Source of the DNA: Turicibacter sp. UBA7094
Lineage (GTDB): Bacteria > Bacillota_I > Bacilli_A > MOL361 > Turicibacteraceae
DNA length: 14,648 nt
Assembly (NCBI GenBank): GCA_002493395.1
Contig: DKYS01000094.1
Coordinates: 1 to 14,648, forward strand
Reading direction: 5' to 3'
In this document: piece by piece, positions 6,617 to 12,405 of the stretch
Numbering within the stretch: the first letter of the stretch is position 1
How the letters are laid out: each line of letters begins with the position of its first letter
Notes under the pieces: model-generated
Seen by the model: the letters and a program-made list of their open reading frames with translations, nothing else
The model's database searches: none
What the model was told of the DNA's origin: nothing
Translations under genes and position numbers: made by a program

Positions 6617-8976
6617 AAACGACGACTATATCGGTAAGAAAACGTTGATAAAATAATTAAAATAGTTATACTAGACACAACACCTCCTAAAACAACTCCT
6701 GGTGAAGAATAGACTAGTTCCACTTCATACATTCCAGCCTCTGATAACCCAATCCCTATAAAACCATTATTAACCTCATATATTGGAATTCTTACCCCAT
6801 TTGCGTAAGCCTTCCATCCTTTATTATATGGAATAGAATATGTTAATAATCTTGGTTCCTGTATTGCATAATCATGCGTAATTTTATTTTGACTATGCCT
6901 TACGTTTTCAACACCTAACTCCTGTCTGATACGAGCCGCTTCAAAATATTGAACCTCTCCAGGATTATTTTCAATATCACTCACATCTAGCCGCTGCAAA
7001 TGATATTTAGCTGCCAGATTTTCATCGTCTAGAATAATAGCCTTTAAAAATACATAATGTTGTTGATCCCTATTCAACTTATTAAAATCCGATTTAAGCA
7101 TATAAAATGGACTACTCGTTCCAACGGGTAAAAAATAATTATTTTGAAAGATCGTTATCCCCTCAATACGGTCATAATACTGATAACCCGGTAAGGGGAC
7201 TTCATAATCTGGAGTAAAATAATACTTGGCAGATAAAGCAGTCGTTAACATATAATCCATTGTTGAAATAGATAAACTTTCACTAACTTTCTCATCTAAC
7301 ATCCAAGATACATCCTGGGAAGATGCGATCAAATAAGGATTATCGATTGAAAATCCATTATAATTTTGATACAACGGTTCATTATACTGCACTTCATAAC
7401 TATTAATAACCCTGTAAAAATCTGAATCCATTGTCTGAAGATAGTCTGCAACAGCATAAGTTTTATTGCCAATCGAATCCTGATTGGTCATATATTGAGG
7501 AGCAAAGTATGATCCGTTAATATCCGTTGCAAAGTAAGCATATGATACCGACGCGCACTCCACTATTAAAACAACCGTAATCGCTTGGACCCCCAATGAT
7601 AAATCCCTTTTAGAGACTTTCAGTAAAATAAATCGATATACTCTAATCAACAATATGATGACTAAAAACATCATAAAATAAGGAGATAATATAACAAATT
7701 GCCTCCACAACTCTACAAAAATGCCATTTGATACCCAATCCTTCCTTAAGTATATCTCAAAAACTAAAACGGCGGCTAACAGCCCTCCCATTCCCCATTT
7801 AACTACCTTACAGGTTGCATTCAATAGATGGCTATTTATTTTTTCCGGTTCATTAAGAGAATAAGCCACTATTAAAGAATTAAACAAGACTAATAAAACA
7901 GAGATAACATTTGTATTTAGAGGCGCTAAAGAGGTTATATTCACTAATTCTAACGATTGAGTAATAAACACCGTAAACAAGATAATCCCGTAAGAAAAAA
8001 GAACGATTCTTCTTACCTTTTTATCCATTCCTCTTATAGCCTGTGGCAACATTAACAGAACTAATATCGATTGATATAACGATACGATACTCACATCTAC
8101 TGAAAAAATACTTAAAGGTTCATTAAGGCTGTCATTTAACGGTGGAAATAACCCTCTAATACAAAACAGCAATAAAGAAGATAGTGTCATCCCTTCCTGC
8201 AACTCAATAGATACAGCATTAAGCGCTAATAATAAAGGTAAAATAACAATCATATTCACCCCTATAATCAATCCTGAGGCTTGGAAAAGTTGCCTTACGC
8301 GGTCCCTCACGTCTACTCCACTAATATAAAGACGGATCAAAATATAGCCTATTAAAAATCCCAGGAACAATAACGTGAACGTAAAATGGGAAATAAGCAT
8401 AATTGAAAAGGACGCCACTAAGTAACGTTTTCTACCCGAAGTGATGAGCTTTTCTCCCCCATAAAGGACGAATGGAACAAAAACTAACAATTCGATTGTT
8501 ACAAATTCAGTAAAGTTACTTAAATACCAGCCATTAAATAAGTATAAAATACAAGCAATCACAATCGTGTAAGGTTTAAACCAGTGCGTCTCTTTCATAT
8601 AAAGATATAATGCCCAGGTCGCTAACATCGTCTTTAAAAACAAAAGCGGGAAATAAAGTTTAGGCAGCACAGAACTTTGAAAAAACAAAGTAACTAAAAA
8701 GAAGGGATTAAAAATTGAGTAGACATTCTGCGCCCCTAAAAAATTACCTCCTAAAAAAAAGTTGGATGACCACATTGGGATTTCCGAGCGTGATAACAAC
8801 ACGTGTGCATTTGTATAAATAGATAAATAATTTTTAACATAATGCCCCTCCATAAAATTCATAGGGCTTCCAGCTACCATCAGACCAATAAAAATTATTA
8901 GAAAAATAAGTGCAATACATTGAAGTATTTTTCTTAATCCTATCACATTCTTTAACACAACATCACACCTAACCAT
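6598..8976 (-). CDS. YfhO-family polytopic membrane protein (GT-C-like)
   Basis: This is a 792-residue protein with about 14 hydrophobic helices: one at 16-36, a dense series from about 90 to 480, and a final one at 759-779. Between 485 and 755 lies a large, presumably extracytoplasmic, domain. It contains the YfhO hallmark PYNKGWKAYANG (716-727). An early loop holding EIPMWSSNFFLGGN (65-78) resembles the acidic first-loop region of GT-C sugar transferases. In Bacillus subtilis YfhO acts with CsbB in sugar decoration of lipoteichoic acid. No CsbB-like transferase is in this window, so the partner must be elsewhere. The start is uncertain: ATG 8976 has a weak GGAAG nine bases upstream, while GTG 8958 (codon 7) has AGGTG seven bases upstream. 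The gene is single, bounded by its own terminator and divergent from the radical SAM gene. Confidence 0.88.
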   Translation of the reverse strand: MVRCDVVLKNVIGLRKILQCIALIFLIIFIGLMVAGSPMNFMEGHYVKNYLSIYTNAHVLLSRSEIPMWSSNFFLGGNFLGAQNVYSIFNPFFLVTLFFQSSVLPKLYFPLLFLKTMLATWALYLYMKETHWFKPYTIVIACILYLFNGWYLSNFTEFVTIELLVFVPFVLYGGEKLITSGRKRYLVASFSIMLISHFTFTLLFLGFLIGYILIRLYISGVDVRDRVRQLFQASGLIIGVNMIVILPLLLALNAVSIELQEGMTLSSLLLFCIRGLFPPLNDSLNEPLSIFSVDVSIVSLYQSILVLLMLPQAIRGMDKKVRRIVLFSYGIILFTVFITQSLELVNITSLAPLNTNVISVLLVLFNSLIVAYSLNEPEKINSHLLNATCKVVKWGMGGLLAAVLVFEIYLRKDWVSNGIFVELWRQFVILSPYFMMFLVIILLIRVYRFILLKVSKRDLSLGVQAITVVLIVECASVSYAYFATDINGSYFAPQYMTNQDSIGNKTYAVADYLQTMDSDFYRVINSYEVQYNEPLYQNYNGFSIDNPYLIASSQDVSWMLDEKVSESLSISTMDYMLTTALSAKYYFTPDYEVPLPGYQYYDRIEGITIFQNNYFLPVGTSSPFYMLKSDFNKLNRDQQHYVFLKAIILDDENLAAKYHLQRLDVSDIENNPGEVQYFEAARIRQELGVENVRHSQNKITHDYAIQEPRLLTYSIPYNKGWKAYANGVRIPIYEVNNGFIGIGLSEAGMYEVELVYSSPGVVLGGVVSSITILIILSTFSYRYSRRLKIVSR

Positions 8977-8985
8977 ACATACTTA

Positions 8986-8994
8986 CTTCCATTT
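8986..8994 (-). promoter_or_regulatory. Possible extended -10 promoter for the yfhO-family gene
   Basis: TGGTAAAAT on the minus strand, just before the gene, fits an extended -10. There is no good -35 at 17 bases. If used, the message would begin so close to ATG 8976 that the internal GTG at 8958 becomes more likely as the start. Confidence 0.35.
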
Positions 8995-9072
8995 TACCAT
9001 AAAAATATCTATTGATTACCAAAAAAGAACGCCTAAATTAAGACACTTTACGAGCTATCTAACCCTAATGTC

Positions 9073-9081
9073 TGATATACT
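9073..9081 (+). promoter_or_regulatory. Possible extended -10 promoter for the radical SAM gene
   Basis: TGATATACT fits TG-n-TATACT. Transcription would begin near 9088, giving a very short leader before ATG 9098. An alternative TTGATT box lies at about 9012-9017 without a good -10. Confidence 0.3.
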
Positions 9082-9097
9082 AATAACGGTGATTATA

Positions 9098-9787
9098 ATG
9101 GAAAGATATAATATTATAACTGAAAAATTTCCTCGTGAAATCGTCCTACTCAAGAGTAAACCATGTTCCTATGGAAAATGCGCCTTCTGCGATTACATCG
9201 ATGACAACTCAAACAACCTGATCGAAATTAATCAAACCAACCAAGAAGTTTTATCTAACGTCAAAGGCGTATACGACACACTTGAAGTCATCAATTCTGG
9301 TAATATATTCGATCTCCCGAAAAGTTCTTTAGCTCTGGTGAAAGACACAGTGGACAGCCATAAATTCAGAAAACTCTTTGCTGAAGCGCATTGGATTTTC
9401 CGTCATCATTTACCTAAAATGCGTAATCGCTTAGATGTGGATATTATGTTTAAAACTGGAGTCGAAACATTTGATTACGATTTTCGCGAAAAGGTTCTAA
9501 AAAAAGGGGCTCCTTTTCAAACGATTGATGAACTTAAAAAATATTTTGACTCGCCATGTATTATGGTAGGGGTTAAAGGACAAACAAAAGAAATGATTAA
9601 ACGTGATATTGATATCGTACTAAATCACTTTAATCACGCAACAGTAAACATCTATTGTGAAAACACAACACCCATTAAACCCGATCCAACATTAAAAGAG
9701 TGGTTTTACACAGAATATAAATGGCTTGACGAGGTAAAGCATCTTGAAGTCTTATGGAATAACACCGACTTCGGTGTGGGTGATTAA
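9098..9787 (+). CDS. Small radical SAM protein, probable queuine lyase (QueL-like)
   Basis: Radical SAM enzymes use a 4Fe-4S cluster to split S-adenosylmethionine. Here the cluster cysteines are CSYGKCAFC, a C-x4-C-x2-C spacing instead of the usual C-x3-C-x2-C (Cys23, Cys28 and Cys31 from ATG 9098). NSGNIFD and FKTGVETFD, further on, fit the barrel strands that bind SAM. The length is 229 residues with no accessory cluster domain. The frame opens at 9068, but that ATG has no ribosome site and may lie before the transcript start, whereas 9098 has GGTG six bases upstream. The gene faces a queuosine-precursor transporter under an apparent preQ1 riboswitch. From memory, QueL of clostridia and relatives is a small radical SAM enzyme that releases preQ1 from queuine. 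The context and family style suggest that role; other radical SAM functions remain possible. Confidence 0.65.
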   Translation: MERYNIITEKFPREIVLLKSKPCSYGKCAFCDYIDDNSNNLIEINQTNQEVLSNVKGVYDTLEVINSGNIFDLPKSSLALVKDTVDSHKFRKLFAEAHWIFRHHLPKMRNRLDVDIMFKTGVETFDYDFREKVLKKGAPFQTIDELKKYFDSPCIMVGVKGQTKEMIKRDIDIVLNHFNHATVNIYCENTTPIKPDPTLKEWFYTEYKWLDEVKHLEVLWNNTDFGVGD

Positions 9788-9822
9788 AAAGACAAGAATC
9801 CTAGTGGTTCTTGTCTTTTTTT
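9786..9822 (+). terminator. Terminator of the radical SAM gene
   Basis: AAAAAGACAAGAA (9786-9798) pairs with TTCTTGTCTTTTT (9808-9820). Two inner pairs extend the stem and the loop is CTAGT. Seven T residues follow. Confidence 0.92.
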
Positions 9823-10043
9823 GCTGTTTTCCACCCCTACTCAAATCAAAAATCACGTCATCTAAAATCTTCTTAAATGTAACCCCCTAATCCTTGATAA
9901 TACCCTGTATATACTAATTCCGTATGTATACTCTACTTTATACGCAAATGTTTTTCATCAACATAATCATTCAAATTATCTGTTTTTTATTTCGTATGTA
10001 TAGGCGAATGTATAGGTGAAATACGCTTATTAATCTTCACTAC
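9823..10043. other. Non-coding stretch with short repeats between convergent genes
   Basis: I see no gene here. CGTATGTATA occurs at 9921-9930 and 9993-10002. The 12-mer ATGTATAGG(C/T)GA is repeated in perfect tandem at 9996-10007 and 10008-10019. The rest is AT-rich without clear structure. Confidence 0.6.
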
Positions 10044-10070
10044 AAAAAAAACCGACAAAACTGTCGGTTT
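10044..10070 (-). terminator. Terminator of the queuosine-precursor transporter gene
   Basis: The minus-strand stem AAACCGACA (10062-10070) / TGTCGGTTT (10049-10057) has a four-base loop and is followed by a U-run. The stem begins within the stop codon region. Confidence 0.92.
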
Positions 10071-10755
10071 ATAAGTCAAGTGGATTAACCTTCTTTAGTA
10101 AATAAACAAATGGTGTGTCTGAAATACTCAAAATCACTTTAAACAAATAAGTAACTGTAAAAATTTCTATCGCATCTTCCATTGTCCATAAACCAAAGGC
10201 TACTACAATTCCTGTAAATAATAATGTATCAATAAATTGGCTAATTAAAGTACTTCCATTATTACGTAGCCATAACCATTTATCTTCTGGAAATTTTTCT
10301 TTAATAATATGAAAAATAAAAACATCTACATTTTGCGAAACAATAAAGGAACTTAATCCCGCAATCGTAAACACAGGTAAAGCTAATGCAAATAACCCTT
10401 CCATATGTGGCTGTGCCCAATCAGATGCATCCGGCTTAAACCATAATGAAAATTGAGTAACGATTAAAAATGATAGTTGCATAAAAAATCCAATAAAAAC
10501 AGCTGTCATAGCGGCTTTCTTTCCATACTTCTCGCTCAATAAATCTGTCGCTAAAAAGATTCCACTAAACATCGTATTTCCTAGTGTGGCCGTAATTCCA
10601 AAAATGGTAACTGTCTTGGATACTTGAATATTGGCCGCAATAACACTCATTGCAATATAGGCATATAACCCCTTTCGCCCAAACAACTTATAACTTAAAA
10701 CAACTAAGCTAAAGTTTACAATAATAAAAATCAATGCAATTAATTCGTTCGTCAT
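10069..10755 (-). CDS. Queuosine precursor transporter, YhhQ/QPTR (DUF165) family
   Basis: This integral membrane protein of 228 residues has six to seven hydrophobic segments (about 4-22, 30-45, 50-70, 82-103, 120-145, 175-195, 198-220). Family signatures visible are GNTMFSGIFLATDLLSEKYGKKAA (begins at 59), the segment SFIVSQNVDVFIFH (136-149), and SQFIDTLLFTGIV (172-184). Members import 7-deazaguanine precursors (preQ0, preQ1 or queuine) used to modify tRNA wobble position 34. The ATG at 10753-10755 has AAGGGAG six bases upstream. The roughly 178-base leader carries a preQ1-I-type aptamer followed by a terminator, matching the family role. No other queuosine synthesis gene is in the window, so uptake and salvage is the likely route. 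Which precursor is carried cannot be told from sequence. Confidence 0.92.
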   Translation of the reverse strand: MTNELIALIFIIVNFSLVVLSYKLFGRKGLYAYIAMSVIAANIQVSKTVTIFGITATLGNTMFSGIFLATDLLSEKYGKKAAMTAVFIGFFMQLSFLIVTQFSLWFKPDASDWAQPHMEGLFALALPVFTIAGLSSFIVSQNVDVFIFHIIKEKFPEDKWLWLRNNGSTLISQFIDTLLFTGIVVAFGLWTMEDAIEIFTVTYLFKVILSISDTPFVYLLKKVNPLDL

Positions 10756-10787
10756 ACTAATCTCCCTTACCTTATAATTATAACAAC

Positions 10788-10815
10788 AAAAAAACTCCTT
10801 ATAAAAAAACAGGAG
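10788..10815 (-). terminator. Riboswitch-controlled attenuator terminator in the transporter leader
   Basis: The minus-strand stem CTCCT (10811-10815) / AGGAG (10795-10799) has an 11-base U-rich loop and is followed by seven U (10788-10794). It stands 33 bases before the ORF. The same CTCCTGTTTTT (10805-10815) can pair over 11 bases with AAAAATAGGAG (10874-10884) at the aptamer's 3' end, so the antiterminator and terminator exclude each other. Confidence 0.8.
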
Positions 10816-10859
10816 CAGATAAGATCATAACAAAATAAACGTAGATTAAATCATTACGC

Positions 10860-10872
10860 TTACTAGATTAGA
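10860..10872. repeat. Copy 1 of a 13-base direct repeat
   Basis: TTACTAGATTAGA here, in the transporter leader, is identical to 11055-11067 at the start of the divergent regulator gene. It may be an operator for that regulator, or chance. Confidence 0.5.
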
Positions 10873-10873
10873 C

Positions 10874-10910
10874 CTCCTATTTTTGATAACGCTGGATTCT
10901 GCCAACAGCA
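10874..10910 (-). promoter_or_regulatory. preQ1-I riboswitch aptamer
   Basis: On the minus strand stem P1 is UGCUG (10906-10910) / CAGCG (10890-10894) with one U-G pair. The 11-base loop UUGGCAGAAUC (10895-10905) ends in C, the position that reads preQ1 in known structures. The A-rich tail UUAUCAAAAAUAGG (10876-10889) follows. This arrangement parallels the Thermoanaerobacter tengcongensis aptamer from memory (loop UCGCAGUAAC, tail UUAACAAAACAAGG). Binding would pull the tail into the pseudoknot, free CTCCT and allow termination, so preQ1 should turn the transporter off. One extra loop base and a U in place of the tail C are departures from that example. Confidence 0.8.
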
Positions 10911-10936
10911 TGAGGATTTTATTCTTGTTACATTTT

Positions 10937-10945
10937 TTCATTATA
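10937..10945 (-). promoter_or_regulatory. Promoter of the transporter leader (extended -10)
   Basis: TATAAT (10940-10945) on the minus strand is preceded by TG one base away, giving TGTTATAAT, a full extended -10. The -35 region is poor. The predicted start near 10933 puts the aptamer within the first 60 bases of RNA. Confidence 0.6.
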
Positions 10946-11027
10946 ACATAAAAGAAGATAAAACAGTAGCCTGATCTTAGTTACATTTCTCATTTTTTTT
11001 GAATAATTCACTCATATATTTCCATTA

Positions 11028-11055
11028 TTGGGCATCCTATTATTAACAATATATT
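11028..11055 (+). promoter_or_regulatory. Probable promoter of the XRE/TPR regulator
   Basis: TTGGGC (11028-11033) and TATATT (11050-11055) are 16 bases apart. The predicted start is near 11062, and AAGAAGG lies five bases before the ATG at 11080. Confidence 0.45.
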
Positions 11056-11067
11056 TACTAGATTAGA
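11055..11067. repeat. Copy 2 of the 13-base direct repeat, at the regulator's predicted start
   Basis: TTACTAGATTAGA overlaps the end of the predicted -10 and the transcription start of the regulator. A protein bound here would block that promoter. The core CTAGATTAG has short dyad symmetry. Confidence 0.5.
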
Positions 11068-11079
11068 AAGAAGGTTACT

Positions 11080-12000
11080 ATGAGGAATCAACAATTTTCA
11101 CATTTAAATGGACATTATATTAACTTTCCGCAATTAACTCGAAAACTGAAAGAAATTGCTTCTGAAAAGGGAATTACTCAAAGTGAACTCGCAGAAGGAA
11201 TTACCCCTCGAGAACATTTAAATAAAATACTAAATGGTAAACGTAATCCTAGTTTAATCCTGCTCTATCAACTGTGTAATAAATTAAACATAGATATTCG
11301 GATACTCATCGAACAAGGTTACTACGTCAATTACGAACAAACTTCAAATTATATTCATCAAATGAAAAAATGCGTAACCCAAGGAGATTATAATAAATTA
11401 GAAGATTTAATTAATTTCTGCTCAGACATCGATGACTTTAAATACGGTATTGCCAAGAAATTTTATATTTACCAAAAAGGCATTCTTCAACTAAAAAAAT
11501 ATCATAATCCTTCGGCAGCGCTTGAATACATCGAAACTGCCTTAAGCACCTCATTTAACGCTGAATACGATGGAAATAGTTCCTCCCATTTTCTAACTCT
11601 TGAGGAAAAAAACATTATGATTGATAAAGCCATTTGTCTTTTTCACTTAGGAGAAAAAGACAAAGCCATCAATCTCCTACTATCCATCATCAATAATCAA
11701 CTGGCAATTTACGAAAATTTTGAAACCTATCACCTTCTTCGAGCACACTTCTATCTTGCAAAATTCTACCTTCAAACTAAAAATCCTAATCGGTGTATTC
11801 AAATCGCTAATAAAGGAATCGAACTTGCTCATTGTAAATTCGTCTATATCTACGTTGGAGATTTACATGCCGTAATCTCTCTTGCTTTTCGTACACTAGG
11901 CAACGAGAGAGGAACAATTCATCATTACCAAAAAGCAGAAGAATTCTACAAACTCCTAGGCTGCGCAAAATCTAAACAACCATTGAAAAATTATTTTTAA
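11080..12000 (+). CDS. XRE-family regulator with C-terminal TPR-like domain (RRNPP / Rgg-PlcR type)
   Basis: This is a 306-residue DNA-binding protein. Residues 20-79 form an XRE helix-turn-helix: LTRKLKEIASEKGITQSELA, then HLNKILNGKRNPSLILLYQLCNKL. From about 90 to 296 are paired helices of TPR type, for example DKAICLFHLGEKDKAINLLL (182-201) and HLLRAHFYLAKFYLQTKN (218-235). This layout is that of peptide-sensing regulators such as PlcR and Rgg, which bind short exported peptides returned to the cell. Unlike PlcR-PapR, no convincing peptide gene lies directly before or after it, so it may sense another signal or a distant peptide. It diverges from the queuosine transporter and converges on the MATE gene. 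A repeat at its own promoter suggests autoregulation. The family is well supported; the ligand and targets are unknown. Confidence 0.85.
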   Translation: MRNQQFSHLNGHYINFPQLTRKLKEIASEKGITQSELAEGITPREHLNKILNGKRNPSLILLYQLCNKLNIDIRILIEQGYYVNYEQTSNYIHQMKKCVTQGDYNKLEDLINFCSDIDDFKYGIAKKFYIYQKGILQLKKYHNPSAALEYIETALSTSFNAEYDGNSSSHFLTLEEKNIMIDKAICLFHLGEKDKAINLLLSIINNQLAIYENFETYHLLRAHFYLAKFYLQTKNPNRCIQIANKGIELAHCKFVYIYVGDLHAVISLAFRTLGNERGTIHHYQKAEEFYKLLGCAKSKQPLKNYF

Positions 12001-12224
12001 TAAGGTCCCCCCATAAATACCACCCAGTGATTAGCTTCACTTATTTAAGATAAAGGTTTTACATTTAACCAAACAAAAACTATCACTTATCTAAAATCAT
12101 CCCCAGTATAGAGATAATAAAATATTAAACATTAGATTTCGATATTTGAAAATTTATTATTACTAAACTAATAAACAGATTTTTGCCTATTTTTCGAAAA
12201 AGAAGGATTTATCATGTAATAAAA
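12001..12224. other. Non-coding stretch after the regulator gene
   Basis: No gene can be supported. A near-identical pair TCACTTATTTAAGAT (12037-12051) and TCACTTATCTAAAAT (12083-12097) matches at 13 of 15 bases. A palindromic TTTTTCGAAAAA lies near 12190. Tiny frames exist (for example GTG at about 12027 with eight codons), but none has a ribosome site. I found no strong terminator directly after the regulator. Confidence 0.5.
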
Positions 12225-12273
12225 AAGTGTTTAGGAGAATTTTAATAAAATACAAAAATCATCCTAAACACTT
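12221..12273 (-). terminator. Long-stem terminator downstream of the MATE gene
   Basis: Perfect 12-base arms AAGTGTTTAGGA (12262-12273 on the minus strand) and TCCTAAACACTT (12225-12236) surround a 25-base AT-rich loop. Six U follow on the minus strand. It lies 130 bases after the MATE stop. The plus strand lacks a T-run, so it favours leftward transcription. The large loop is unusual for a terminator. Confidence 0.6.
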
Positions 12274-12405
12274 ACTCTATCTTATTTTTTTAATTACTCT
12301 CGTTTAAAATTAAAATTTTTCTCTCAACGTAATAATTTTGCTTTACTCCGTCCACTTATCCCCAACTTTTAAAGGGAGATTTTCACCCTGAAATAAAATT
12401 CATTA

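Noticed and set aside
9068..9097. Upstream ATG of the radical SAM frame
   Set aside because: It has no ribosome site and probably lies upstream of the transcript start; ATG 9098 has GGTG at a proper distance.
12027..12053. Eight-codon GTG frame as the pheromone of the regulator
   Set aside because: It has no ribosome site, no secretion leader and no neighbouring processing signals.
12225..12273. Perfect inverted repeat as a transposon end pair or miniature element
   Set aside because: The enclosed 25 bases are too short, there is no target duplication, and the flanking A-run fits a terminator better.
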